Positions 20,901 through 35,800 of a DNA stretch of 62,000 bases are shown here, one piece after another. The notes beneath the pieces are model-generated. The model had not been told where the DNA came from. It made no database searches and worked only from the letters and a program-made list of their open reading frames with translations. Each line of letters starts with the position of its first letter. The first letter of the stretch is position 1. Made by a program: the position numbers and the translations under genes. This DNA is from Mesostigma viride (Eukaryota > Streptophyta > Mesostigmatophyceae > Mesostigmatales > Mesostigmataceae): NCBI GenBank assembly GCA_009746045.1, contig RPFO01000891.1, positions 1,302,410-1,364,409 on the forward strand. The letters run 5' to 3'.

Positions 20901-23900
20901 CTTGGGGCGGCTGCACTCACATGTACACACACCGCGCACGCAAGGGCCGGCTGCACACACACTTACACTCACCATGCACGCATGGGGCGGCTGCACACAC
21001 ACGTACACACACCGCGCACGCAAGGGACGGCTGCACACACACGTACATACACCGCGCACGCAAGGGGCGGCTGCACACACACGTACATACACCATGCACG
21101 CAAGGGGCGGCTGCACACACATGTACATCCACCGCGCACGCAAGGGGCGAGTGCAAACACACGTACACACACCGCGCACGCAAGGGGCGGCTGCACACAC
21201 ACGTACACACACCATGCACGCAATTGCCGGCATGCACACACACGTACATCCACCGCGCACGCAAGGGGCAACTGCACACACATGTACACACACCGCGCAC
21301 GCTTGGGGCGGCTGCACTCACATGTACATACACTGCGCACGCAAGGGGCGGCTGCACACACACGTACACACACCATGCACGCAATTGCTGGCATGCACAC
21401 ACACCCACTGCCCGCACATGTACATCCACCGCGCACGCAAGGGGCGCCTGCACCCACATGTACATACACCGTGCACGCAAGGACAAGGATGAACACACAT
21501 GTACACACACCATGCACGCAAGGGCCGGCTGCACACACACCGCCTCATACGTCGTACATACACCGCGCACGCAAGGGGCTGCTGCACACACACTTACACA
21601 CAAAATGCACGCTTGGGGCGACGGCACTCACATGTACATACACCGCGCACGAAAGGGGTGGCTGCACACACACGTACATCCACCGCGCACGCAAGGGGCG
21701 GCTGCACACACACATACATACACCATGCACGCAAGGGGCGAGTGCAAAAACATGTACATACACCGCGCACGCAAGGGGCAACTGCCCACACATGGACATA
21801 CACTGCGCACGCAAGGGGAGGCTGCATTAACACGTACATACACCGCGCACGCAAGGGGCGGCTGCACACACACGTACACACACCATGCACGCAAGGGCCG
21901 GCTGCACACACACGTACATACACCGCGCACGCAAGGGGCGGCTGCACACACACGTACACACACCATGCACGCAAGGGCCGGCTGCACACACACGTACATC
22001 CACCGCGCACGCAAGGGGCAACTGCACACACATGTACACACACCGCGCACGCTTGGGGCGGCTGCACTCACATGTACACACACCGCGCACGCAAGGGCCG
22101 GCTGCACACACACTTACACTCACCATGCACGCATGGGGCGGCTGCACACACACGTACACACACCGCGCACGCAAGGGACGGCTGCACACACACGTACATA
22201 CACCGCGCACGCAAGGGGCGGCTGCACACACACCTACATACACCATGCACGCAAGGGGCGGCTACACACACATGTACATCCACCGCGCACGCAAGGGGCG
22301 AGTGCACACACACGTACACACACCGCGCACGCAAGGGGCGGCTGCACCCACATGTACACACACCATGCACGCAAGGACAAGGATGAACACACATCTACAC
22401 ACACCATGCACGCAAGGGCCGGCTGCACACACACTTACACACACAATGCACGCTTGGGGCAACGGCACTCACACGTACATACACTGCGCACGCAAGGGGC
22501 AACTGCACACACACGTACACACACCATGCACGGAAGGGACGGCTGCACTCACATGTACATCCACAGCGCAACCACGGGGCGGCTGCACACACACTTACAT
22601 ACACCATGCACGCAAGGGGCGGCTGCACACACATGTACATCCACCGCGCACGCAAGGGGCGAGTGCACACACACGTACACACACCGCGCACGCAAGGGGC
22701 GGCTGCACACACACGTACACACACCATGCACGCAATTGCTGGCATGCAAACACACCCACTGCCCGCACATGTACATCCACCGCGCACGCAAGGGGCGCCT
22801 GCACCCACATGTACATACACCATGCACGCAAGGACAAGGATGAACACACATGTACACACACCATGCACGCAAGGGCCGGCTGCACACACACGTACATACA
22901 CCATGCACGCAAGGGCCGGCATGCACACACACGTACATACACTGCGCACGCAAGGGGCAACTGCACACACACGTACACACCATGCACGGAAGGGACGGCT
23001 GCACTCACATGTACATCCACCGCGCAACCACGGGGCGGCTGCACACACACGTACATACACCGCGCACGCAAGGGGCGGCTGCACACACACGTACATACAC
23101 CGCGCACGCAAGGGGCGGCTGCACACACACGTACACACACCTTGCACGCAATTGCCGGCATGCACACACACGTACATCCACCGCGCACGCAAGGGGCAAC
23201 TGCCCACACATGTACACACACCGCGCACGCAAGGGCCGGCTGCACACACACGTACATACACCGCGCACGCAAGGGGCAACTGCACACACACGTACACACA
23301 CCATGCACGCAAGGGCCGGCTGCACTCACATGTACACACACCATGCACGCAAGGGCCGGCTGCACACACACTTACACACACAATGCACGCTTGGGGCAAC
23401 GGCACTCACATGTACATACACCATGCACGCAAGGGGCGGCTGCACACACACGTACACACACCATGCACGCAAGGAGCGACTTCACGCACAGGTACACACA
23501 CCATGCACGCAAGGTTCGGCTGCACACACATGTACATCCACCGCGCACGCAAGGGGCGAGTGCAAACACATGTACATACACCGCGCACGCAAGGGGCAAC
23601 TGCCCACACATGTACATCCACCGCGCACGCAAGGGGCGGCTGCACACACGTGTACATCCACCGCGCACGCAAGGGGCGGCTGCACACACACGTACACACA
23701 CCATGCACGCAAGGGCCGGCATGCACACACAGTACACACACCGCGCACGCAAGGGGCGGCTGCACACACACGTACATACACTGCGCACGCAAGGGGCTGC
23801 TGCACACACACTTACACTCACCATGCACGCAAGGTCCGGCTGCACACACACGTACACACACCATGCACGCAAGGGCCGGCATGCACACACACGTACACAC

Positions 23901-26900
23901 ACCATGCACGCAAGGGGCAACTGCACACACATGTACACACACCACGCACGCAAGGGGCGGCTGCACACACACGTACATACACCGCCCACGCAAGGACCGG
24001 CTCCACTCACATGTACATCCACCGCGCAACCACGGGGCGGCTGCACACACACGTACATACACCGCGCACGCAAGGGGCTGCTGCACACACACTTACACAC
24101 AAAATGCACGCTTGGGGCGACGGCACTCACATGTACATACACCGCGCACGAAAGGGGTGGCTGCACACACACGTACATCCACCGCGCACGCAAGGGGCGG
24201 CTGCACACACACATACATACACCATGCACGCAAGGGGCGAGTGCAAAAACATGTACATACACCGCGCACGCAAGGGGCAACTGCCCACACATGGACATAC
24301 ACCATGCACGCAAGGGGAGGCTGCATTAACACGTACATACACCGCGCACGCAAGGGGCGGCTGCACACACACGTACACACACCATGCACGCAAGGGCCGG
24401 CTGCACACACACGTACATACACCGCGCACGCAAGGGGCGGCTGCACACACACGTACATATACACCATGCACGCAAGGGGCGGCTGCACACACATGTACAT
24501 CCACCGCGCACGCAAGGGGCGAGTGCACACACACGTACACACACCGCGCACGCAAGGGGCGGCTGCACACACACGTACACACACCATGCACGCAAGGGCT
24601 GGCATGCACACACACGTACATCCACCGCGCACGCAAGGGGCAACTGCACACACATGTACACACACCGCGCACGCTTGGGGCGGCTGCACTCACATGTACA
24701 CACACCGCGCACGCAAGGGCCGGCTGCACACACACTTACACTCACCATGCACGCATGGGGCGGCTGCACACACACGTACACACACCGCGCACGCAAGGGA
24801 CGGCTGCACACACACGTACATACACCGCGCACGCAAGGGGCGGCTGCACACACACGTACATACACCATGCACGCAAGGGGCGGCTGCACACACATGTACA
24901 TCCACCGCGCACGCAAGGGGCGAGTGCACACACACGTACACACACCGCGCACGCAAGGGGCGGCTGCACACACACGTACACACACCATGCACGCAATTGC
25001 CGGCATGCACACACACGTACATCCACCGCGCACGCAAGGGGCAACTGCACACACATGTACACACACCGCGCACGCTTGGGGCGGCTGCACTCACATGTAC
25101 ATACACTGCGCACGCAAGGGGCGGCTGCACACACACGTACACACACCATGCACGCAATTGCTGGCATGCACACACACCCACTGCCCGCACATGTACATCC
25201 ACCGCGCACGCAAGGGGCGCCTGCACCCACATGTACATACACCGTGCACGCAAGGACAAGGATGAACACACATGTACACACACCATGCACGCAAGGGCCG
25301 GCTGCACACACACGTACATACACCGCGCACGCAAGGGGCTGCTGCACACACACTTACACACAAAATGCACGCTTGGGGCGACGGCACTCACATGTACATA
25401 CACCGCGCACGAAAGGGGTGGCTGCACACACACGTACATCCACCGCGCACGCAAGGGGCGGCTGCACACACACATACATACACCATGCACGCAAGGGGCG
25501 AGTGCAAAAACATGTACATACACCGCGCACGCAAGGGGCAACTGCCCACACATGGACATACACTGCGCACGCAAGGGGAGGCTGCATTAACACGTACATA
25601 CACCGCGCACGCAAGGGGCGGCTGCACACACACGTACACACACCATGCACGCAAGGGCCGGCTGCACACACACGTACATACACCGCGCACGCAAGGGGCG
25701 GCTGCACACACACGTACATATACACCATGCACGCAAGGGGCGGCTGCACACACATGTACATCCACCGCGCACGCAAGGGGCGAGTGCACACACACGTACA
25801 CACACCGCGCACGCAAGGGGCGGCTGCACACACACGTACACACCATGCACGGAAGGGACGGCTGCACTCACATGTACATCCACCGCGCAACCACGGGGCG
25901 GCTGCACACACACGTACATACACCGCGCACGCAAGGGGCGGCTGCACACACACGTACATACACCGCGCACGCAAGGGGCGGCTGCACACACACGTACACA
26001 CACCTTGCACGCAATTGCCGGCATGCACACACACGTACATCCACCGCGCACGCAAGGGGCAACTGCCCACACATGTACACACACCGCGCACGCAAGGGCC
26101 GGCTGCACACACACGTACATACACCGCGCACGCAAGGGGCAACTGCACACACACGTACACACACCATGCACGCAAGGGCCGGCTGCACTCACATGTACAC
26201 ACACCATGCACGCAAGGGCCGGCTGCACACACACTTACACACACAATGCACGCTTCGGGCAACGGCACTCACATGTACATACACCATGCACGCAAGGGGC
26301 GGCTGCACACACACGTACACACACCATGCACGCAAGGAGCGACTTCACGCACAGGTACACACACCATGCACGCAAGGTTCGGCTGCACACACATGTACAT
26401 CCACCGCGCACGCAAGGGGCGAGTGCAAACACATGTACATACACCGCGCACGCAAGGGGCAACTGCCCACACATGTACATCCACCGCGCACGCAAGGGCG
26501 GCTGCACACACGTGTACATCCACCGCGCACGCAAGGGGCGGCTGCACACACACGTACACACACCATGCACGCAAGGGCCGGCATGCACACACAGTACACA
26601 CACCGCGCACGCAAGGGGCGGCTGCACACACACGTACATACACTGCGCACGCAAGGGGCTGCTGCACACACACTTACACTCACCATGCACGCAAGGTCCG
26701 GCTGCACACACACGTACACACACCATGCACGCAAGGGCCGGCATGCACACACACGTACACACACCATGCACGCAAGGGGCAACTGCACACACATGTACAC
26801 ACACCACGCACGCAAGGGGCGGCTGCACACACACGTACATACACCGCCCACGCAAGGACCGGCTCCACTCACATGTACATCCACCGCGCAACCACGGGGC

Positions 26901-27882
26901 GGCTGCACACACACGTACATACACCGCGCACGCAAGGGGCTGCTGCACACACACTTACACACAAAATGCACGCTTGGGGCGACGGCACTCACATGTACAT
27001 ACACCGCGCACGAAAGGGGTGGCTGCACACACACGTACATCCACCGCGCACGCAAGGGGCGGCTGCACACACACATACATACACCATGCACGCAAGGGGC
27101 GAGTGCAAAAACATGTACATACACCGCGCACGCAAGGGGCAACTGCCCACACATGGACATACACCATGCACGCAAGGGGAGGCTGCATTAACACGTACAT
27201 ACACCGCGCACGCAAGGGGCGGCTGCACACACACGTACACACACCATGCACGCAAGGGCCGGCTGCACACACACGTACATACACCGCGCACGCAAGGGGC
27301 GGCTGCACACACACGTACATATACACCATGCACGCAAGGGGCGGCTGCACACACATGTACATCCACCGCGCACGCAAGGGGCGAGTGCACACACACGTAC
27401 ACACACCGCGCACGCAAGGGGCGGCTGCACACACACGTACACACACCATGCACGCAAGGGCCGGCATGCACACACACGTACATCCACCGCGCACGCAAGG
27501 GGCAACTGCACACACATGTACACACACCGCGCACGCTTGGGGCGGCTGCACTCACATGTACACACACCGCGCACGCAAGGGCCGGCTGCACACACACTTA
27601 CACTCACCATGCACGCATGGGGCGGCTGCACACACACGTACACACACCGCGCACGCAAGGGACGGCTGCACACACACGTACATACACCGCGCACGCAAGG
27701 GGCGGCTGCACACACACGTACATACACCATGCACGCAAGGGGCGGCTGCACACACATGTACATCCACCGCGCACGCAAGGGGCGAGTGCACACACACGTA
27801 CACACACCGCGCACGCAAGGGGCGGCTGCACACACACGTACACACACCATGCACGCAATTGCCGGCATGCACACACACGTAC
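17932..27882 (+). repeat. 40-bp satellite, block 3 (about 249 units)
   Basis: Same unit and strand. It contains two adjacent copies of a 3.77-kb segment (about 18210-21980 and 21983-25720; offset 3773, then 3760 after a 13-bp filler present only in the first copy). A further partial copy lies at offset 2862 (for example 24093-25020 against 26955-27882). The site 25020/25021 is the unoccupied version of the inverted E3-E2 insertion. The longest apparent open frame here, about 1700 codons, is a repeat by-product. Confidence 0.95.
18210..25720 (+). repeat. 3.77-kb tandem duplication inside the satellite
   Basis: Two adjacent copies, about 18210-21980 and 21983-25720. Offsets of 3773 are seen for many landmarks, for example 18622-19632 against 22395-23405 and 20611-21492 against 24384-25265. 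The first copy alone has the 13-bp filler CGCCTCATACGTC at 21541-21553. Confidence 0.85.
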
Positions 27883-28430
27883 ATCCAATTGCTGCTTTAG
27901 TTCCATTGGAGTGAGGGGCTTCCAGAGAAACATGTTTATTACAAATGCGTGTTAGGCACACGTCCAAGCCATTAGCTAACCTAAGAATCTGCAGTTTCTA
28001 AGCTAACTAGGCCACACAACAGGGGCCGAAACATCATACCAGTCATAAGGACCTGGGCCAGTCAAGAGGACCTGGGCTTTGTAACATCCTCATGGCAGCA
28101 AGGGTGGGTGGGTGGGAGCTGCAAAGAGGAGTGGTTGTTGCCCCGCCACAACCCTAAGTATCCACCGTCTACCTAGTCGTAGGTGGGGTGGCGGACGCCA
28201 GCCCACTGACCAACAGGCCAGTGGCGCCGCGCCGCCCCCGGTCCACAGGACTGCCCCCGGTCCACAAAACAAATTGGACCCGGTCCGCAGTACCGTCCCC
28301 GGTACCCCCCCCCCACATCACCGTACCCCCCCCCTAGTACTGGCTACCAAGTCAGACCTGTCTACTGCGGCCTCCCCTCCCCCTTTGAGACTTCCGCAGG
28401 TCATAGATAGAACGAGCGTGAGCTCACAAA
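27883..28430 (-). mobile_element. Element E3, inverted copy A (548 bp)
   Basis: Reverse complement of the E3 at 17384, including the same 27-bp filler, so both come from one E3. It begins ATCCAATTGCTGC and ends GTGAGCTCACAAA on the + strand and abuts E2 copy A directly. The left flank ends CACACACGTAC, as at 25020. Confidence 0.85.
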
Positions 28431-29897
28431 ATCCAATTGCTGCTTTAGTTCCATTGGAGTGAGGGGCTGCCAGAGAAACATGTTTATTACAAATGCGTGT
28501 TAGGCACACGTCCAAGCCATTAGCTAACCTAAGAATCTGCAGTTTCTAAGCTAACTAGGCCACACAACAGGGGCCGAAACATCATACCAGTCATAAGGAC
28601 CTGGGCCAGTCAAGAGGACCTGGGCTTTGTAACATCCCGCACCCACTACCTGGCCACTTGGCCGCAAGCTGTCGTATGGCCCAGACTTCTCGTCGCCCCC
28701 CTTGTCCCCTGCCGCTACCAGTGCTTCCATTAAACCAGGCGGCAATACAAGAGGGAAGCCAATCGTATCCCCGTAGGGACCCCCCACTATGGGGGGGTTC
28801 TCACCCATGTGGGCACTGCCCTCGGCAGCCGCCCCTGCGGGTTCGGCGATTCTTTGTACACCTTTCTTCACAGGCATAGCACCCCCGGCACCCCAATGAC
28901 GCAGCTGCGTCTGGGATCCGCTATCGCCCCGCCCTAACATCCTTCCCCTTCCCCGCTGTGCACCGCCAGTCCCAACAACTCGTCCCCGCTTAAATTACGC
29001 GGCAACGACCCCGCCATTCCGCCCTGGCCGCCGGCCGCTGTCGCCTCACTTAATACGAAGAAATGTTAGGCTGTTTAGGATGCTGCCCCCCCTGGCGCTG
29101 GGGCTGCAGGCCTCCCGCTCCTGCGCTGGCCTGGGGGCTCGATTCCCCCTTCTTCCCATGCTCGTATAGCGCGCTCATGCACTATTCTTGACGATATTCA
29201 TTAGCCAGGCCCAGCGCACGTGATCCACAACGAAACTTGCCTGGGACGTAACTCCCCTCCGCCTGTAGCTGTTACCACCCGAGCACCACTATTGCCCCGC
29301 CTTAGTTGTCCGATCAAGAGTCACTCCCGCGTCTATCCAGACCCCTCCCGCGAGCTCGGGGTGGCGAGTACAACGGGCGGGCAAAAATAAAACAATCTGG
29401 CACTGGCAGCTACCGCCCGCACTTCGAATGGCAGTTTCTTGGGGTGCTGCCGACCCCCGTCGCGCAGCCGTCATAACGTTAAATTATCCAGGCCCCCGAA
29501 TGATGATTCGGAGGCCGGTAGCTGTGATTTACATTCGGCACCGCCATAGCAGTGCACACACGCCGTCAGTGGGCCGTCGACACAGCTGCAAAGAGGAGTG
29601 GTTGTTGCCCCGCCACAACCCTAAGTATCCACCGTCTACCTAGTCGTAGGTGGGGTGGCGGACGCCAGCCCACTGACCAACAGGCCAGTGGCGCCGCGCC
29701 GCCCCCGGTCCACAGGACTGCCCCCGGTCCACAAAACAAATTGGACCCGGTCCGCAGTACCGTCCCCGGTACCCCCCCCCACATCACCGTACCCCCCCCC
29801 CTAGTACTGGCTACCAAGTCAGACCTGTCTACTGCGGCCTCCCCTCCCCCTTTGAGACTTCCGCAGGTCATAGATAGAACGAGCGTGAGCTCACAAA
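28431..29897 (-). mobile_element. Element E2, inverted copy A (1467 bp)
   Basis: Reverse complement of the E2 at 15918, differing mainly in homopolymer length. One extra G compared with E2 opens a 129-codon frame (28551-28940, minus strand) of no recognisable family. The right flank ATCCACCGCGCACG continues the satellite as at 25021. The last four bases of E (GGAT on its own strand) equal the target's GGAT here, so this site alone would also fit a 4-bp duplication. The forward sites exclude that as a general rule. Confidence 0.85.
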
Positions 29898-32800
29898 ATC
29901 CACCGCGCACGCAAGGGGCAACTGCACACACATGTACACACACCGCGCACGCTTGGGGCGGCTGCACTCACATGTACATACACTGCGCACGCAAGGGGCG
30001 GCTGCACACACACGTACACACACCATGCACGCAATTGCTGGCATGCACACACACCCACTGCCCGCACATGTACATCCACCGCGCACGCAAGGGGCGCCTG
30101 CACCCACATGTACATACACCGTGCACGCAAGGACAAGGATGAACACACATGTACACACACCATGCACGCAAGGGCCGGCTGCACACACACGTACATACAC
30201 CGCGCACGCAAGGGGCTGCTGCACACACACTTACACACAAAATGCACGCTTGGGGCGACGGCACTCACATGTACATACACCGCGCACGAAAGGGGTGGCT
30301 GCACACACACGTACATCCACCGCGCACGCAAGGGGCGGCTGCACACACACATACATACACCATGCACGCAAGGGGCGAGTGCAAAAACATGTACATACAC
30401 CGCGCACGCAAGGGGCAACTGCCCACACATGGACATACACTGCGCACGCAAGGGGAGGCTGCATTAACACGTACATACACCGCGCACGCAAGGGGCGGCT
30501 GCACACACACGTACACACACCATGCACGCAAGGGCCGGCTGCACACACACGTACATACACCGCGCACGCAAGGGGCGGCTGCACACACACGTACATATAC
30601 ACCATGCACGCAAGGGGCGGCTGCACACACATGTACATCCACCGCGCACGCAAGGGGCGAGTGCACACACACGTACACACACCGCGCACGCAAGGGGCGG
30701 CTGCACACACACGTACACACACCATGCACGCAAGGGCCGGCATGCACACACACGTACATCCACCGCGCACGCAAGGGGCAACTGCACACACATGTACACA
30801 CACCGCGCACGCTTGGGGCGGCTGCACTCACATGTACACACACCGCGCACGCAAGGGCCGGCTGCACACACACTTACACTCACCATGCACGCATGGGGCG
30901 GCTGCACACACACGTACACACACCGCGCACGCAAGGGACGGCTGCACACACACGTACATACACCGCGCACGCAAGGGGCGGCTGCACACACACGTACATA
31001 CACCATGCACGCAAGGGGCGGCTGCACACACATGTACATCCACCGCGCACGCAAGGGGCGAGTGCACACACACGTACACACACCGCGCACGCAAGGGGCG
31101 GCTGCACACACACGTACACACACCATGCACGCAATCGCCGGCATGCACACACACGTACATCCACCGCGCACGCAAGGGGCAACTGCACACACATGTACAC
31201 ACACCGCGCACGCTTGGGGCGGCTGCACTCACATGTACATACACTGCGCACGCAAGGGGCGGCTGCACACACACGTACACACACCATGCACGCAATTGCT
31301 GGCATGCACACACACCCACTGCCCGCACATGTACATCCACCGCGCACGCAAGGGGCGCCTGCACCCACATGTACATACACCATGCACGCAAGGACAAGGA
31401 TGAACACACACGTACATACACCATGCACGCAAGGGCCGGCATGCACACACACGTACATACACTGCGCACGCAAGGGGCAACTGCACACACACGTACACAC
31501 CATGCACGGAAGGGACGGCTGCACTTACATGTACATCCACCGCGCAACCACGGGGCGGCTGCACACACACGTACATACACCGCGCACGCAAGGGGCGGCT
31601 GCACACACACGTACATACACCGCGCACGCAAGGGGCGGCTGCACACACACGTACACACACCTTGCACGCAATTGCCGGCATGCACACACACGTACATCCA
31701 CCGCGCACGCAAGGGGCAACTGCCCACACATGTACACACACCGCGCACGCAAGGGCCGGCTGCACACACACGTACATACACCGCGCACGCAAGGGGCAAC
31801 TGCACACACACGTACACACACCATGCACGCAAGGGCCGGCTGCACTCACATGTACACACACCATGCACGCAAGGGCCGGCTGCACACACACTTACACACA
31901 CAATGCACGCTTGGGGCAACGGCACTCACATGTACATACACCATGCACGCAAGGGGCGGCTGCACACACACGTACACACACCATGCACGCAAGGAGCGAC
32001 TTCACGCACAGGTACACACACCATGCACGCAAGGTTCGGCTGCACACACATGTACATCCACCGCGCACGCAAGGGGCGAGTGCAAACACATGTACATACA
32101 CCGCGCACGCAAGGGCCGGCTGCACTCAATTGTACATACACCGCCCATGCAAGGGGCAGCTGCACACACACGTACACACACCATGCACGCAAGGGCCGGC
32201 ATGCACACACAGTACACACACCGCGCACGCAAGGGGCGGCTGCACACACACGTACATACACTGCGCACGCAAGGGGCTGCTGCACACACACTTACACTCA
32301 CCATGCACGCAAGGGGCGGCTGCACACACACGTACACACACCGCGCACGCAAGGGACGGCTGCACACACACGTACATACACCGCGCACGCAAGGGGCGGC
32401 TGCACTTACATGTACACACACCGCGCACGCAAGGGGCGGCTGCACACACACGTACATACACCGCCCACGCAAGGACCGGCTCCACTCACATGTACATCCA
32501 CCGCGCAACCACGGGGCGGCTGCACACACACGTACATACACCGCGCACGCAAGGGGCGGCTGCACACACACGTACATACACCGCGCACGCAAGGGGCGGC
32601 TGCACTCACATGTACGTACACCGCGCACGCAAGGGGCAACTGCCCGCACATGTACATCCACCGCGCACGCAAGGGGCGAGTGCACACACACGTACACACA
32701 CCGCGCACGCAAGGGGCGGCTGCACACACACGTACACACACTGCGCACGCAAGGGGCGGCTGCACTTACATGTACACACACCGCGCACGCAAGGGGCGGC

Positions 32801-35800
32801 TGCACACACACGTACATACACCGCCCACGCAAGGACCGGCTCCACTCACATGTACATCCACCGCGCAACCACGGGGCGGCTGCACACACACGTACATACA
32901 CCGCGCACGCAAGGGGCGGCTGCACACACACGTACATACACCGCGCACGCAAGGGGCGGCTGCACTCACATGTACGTACACCGCGCACGCAAGGGGCAAC
33001 TGCCCGCACATGTACATCCACCGCGCACGCAAGGGGCGAGTGCACACACACGTACACACACCGCGCACGCAAGGGGCGGCTGCACACACACGTACACACA
33101 CCATGCACGCAAGGGCCGGCATGCACACACACGTACATCCACCGCGCACGCAAGGGGCAACTGCACACACATGTACACACACCGCGCACGCTTGGGGCGG
33201 CTGCACTCACATGTACACACACCGCGCACGCAAGGGCCGGCTGCACACACACTTACACTCACTATGCACGCATGGGGCGGCTGCACACACACGTACACAC
33301 ACCGCGCACGCAAGGGACGGCTGCACACACACGTACATCCACCGCGCACGCAAGGGGCAACTGCACACACACATTAACACACCATGCACGCAAGGGGCGG
33401 CTGCACACACATGTACATCCACCGCGCACGCAAGGGGCGACTGACATACACCATGCACGCAAGGACAAGGATGCACACACATGTACATACACCGCGCACG
33501 CAAGGGGCGGCTGCACACACACGTACATACACCGCGCACGCAAGGGGCGAGTGCGCACACACGTACATACACCGCGCACGCAAGGGGCGGCTGCACACAC
33601 ACGTACATACACCGCGCACGCAAGGGGCCAGTGCAAGCACATGTACATACACCATGCACGCAAGGGCCGGCATGCACAGAAACGTACATACACCGCGCAC
33701 GCAAGGGGCTGCTGCACACACACGTACACACACCATGCACGCACGGGGCGGCTGCACACACACGTACATCCACTGCGCACGCACGGGGCGACTGCACACA
33801 CATGTACATAAACCATGCACGCAAGGGGCGGCTGCACACACATGTACATCCACCGCGCACGCAAGGGGCGAGTGCAAACACACATACACACACAATGCAC
33901 GCTTGGGGCAACGGCACTCACATGTACATACACCATGCACGCAAGGGGCGGCTGCACACACACGTACACACACCATGCACGCAAGGAGCGACTTCACGCA
34001 CAGGTACACACACCATGCACGCAAGGTTCGGCTGCACACACATGTACATCCACCGCGCACGCACGGGGCCAGTGCAAGCACATGTACATACACCATGCAC
34101 GCAAGGGGCGGCTGCACACACATGTACATACACCGCGCACGCAAGGGGCGAGTGCAAACACATGTACATACACCGCGCACGCAAGGGGCAACTGCCCGCA
34201 CATGTACATCCACCGCGCACGCAAGGGGCGGCTGCACACACATGTACACACACCATGCACGCAAGGACAAGGATGCACACACATGTACACACACCCTGCA
34301 CGCAAGGGGCGGCTGCACACACACGTACACACACCGCGCACGCAAGGGGCGAGTGCAAACACATGTACATACACCATGCACGCAAGGACAAGGATGCACA
34401 CACATGTACACACACCATGCACGCAAGGGGCGGCTGCACACACACGTACATACACAATGCACGGTTGGGGCGACGGCACTCACATGTACATACACCATGC
34501 ACGCAAGGACAAGGATGCACACGCATGTACATACACCGCGCACGCAAGGGGCGGCTGCACACACATGTACATACACCATGCACGCAAGGGGCGGCTGCAC
34601 ACACATGTACATCCACCGCGCACGCAAGGGGCGAGTGCACACACACGTACACACACCGCGCACGCAAGGGGCGGCTGCACACACACGTACACACACCATG
34701 CACGCAATTGCCGGCATGCACACACACGTACATCCACCGCGCACGCAAGGGGCAACTGCACACACATGTACACACACCGCGCACGCTTGGGGCGGCTGCA
34801 CTCACATGTACATACACTGCGCACGCAAGGGGCGGCTGCACACACACGTACACACACCATGCACGCAATTGCTGGCATGCACACACACCCACTGCCCGCA
34901 CATGTACATCCACCGCGCACGCAAGGGGCGCCTGCACCCACATGTACATACACCATGCACGCAAGGACAAGGATGAACACACACGTACATACACCATGCA
35001 CGCAAGGGCCGGCATGCACACACACGTACATACACTGCGCAAACAAGGGGCAACTGCACACACACGTACACACCATGCACGGAAGGGACGGCTGCACTTA
35101 CATGTACATCCACCGCGCAACCACGGGGCGGCTGCACACACACGTACATACACCGCGCACGCAAGGGGCGGCTGCACACACACGTACATACACCGCGCAC
35201 GCAAGGGGCGGCTGCACACACACGTACACACACCTTGCACGCAATTGCCGGCATGCACACACACGTACATCCACCGCGCACGCAAGGGGCAACTGCCCAC
35301 ACATGTACACACACCGCGCACGCAAGGGCCGGCTGCACACACACGTACATACACCGCGCACGCAAGGGGCAACTGCACACACACGTACACACACCATGCA
35401 CGCAAGGGCCGGCTGCACTCACATGTACACACACCATGCACGCAAGGGCCGGCTGCACACACACTTACACACACAATGCACGCTTGGGGCAACGGCACTC
35501 ACATGTACATACACCATGCACGCAAGGGGCGGCTGCACACACATGTACACACACCATGCACGCAAGGAGCGACTTCACGCACAGGTACACACACCATGCA
35601 CGCAAGGTTCGGCTGCACACACATGTACATCCACCGCGCACGCAAGGGGCGAGTGCAAACACATGTACATACACCGCGCACGCAAGGGCCGGCTGCACTC
35701 AATTGTACATACACCGCCCATGCAAGGGGCGGCTGCACACACACGTACACACACCGCGCACGCAAGGGACGGCTGCACACACACGTACATACACCGCGCA

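Noticed and set aside
28551-28940. 129-codon frame in inverted E2
   Set aside because: Broken in the other E2 copies by single-base run differences and without any recognisable domain.
28431-29897. A 4-bp GGAT/ATCC target duplication at the inverted E sites
   Set aside because: It fits these sites only. At both forward sites the target lacks GGAT while the element still ends in it, so GGAT belongs to the element and the match is coincidence or a target preference.
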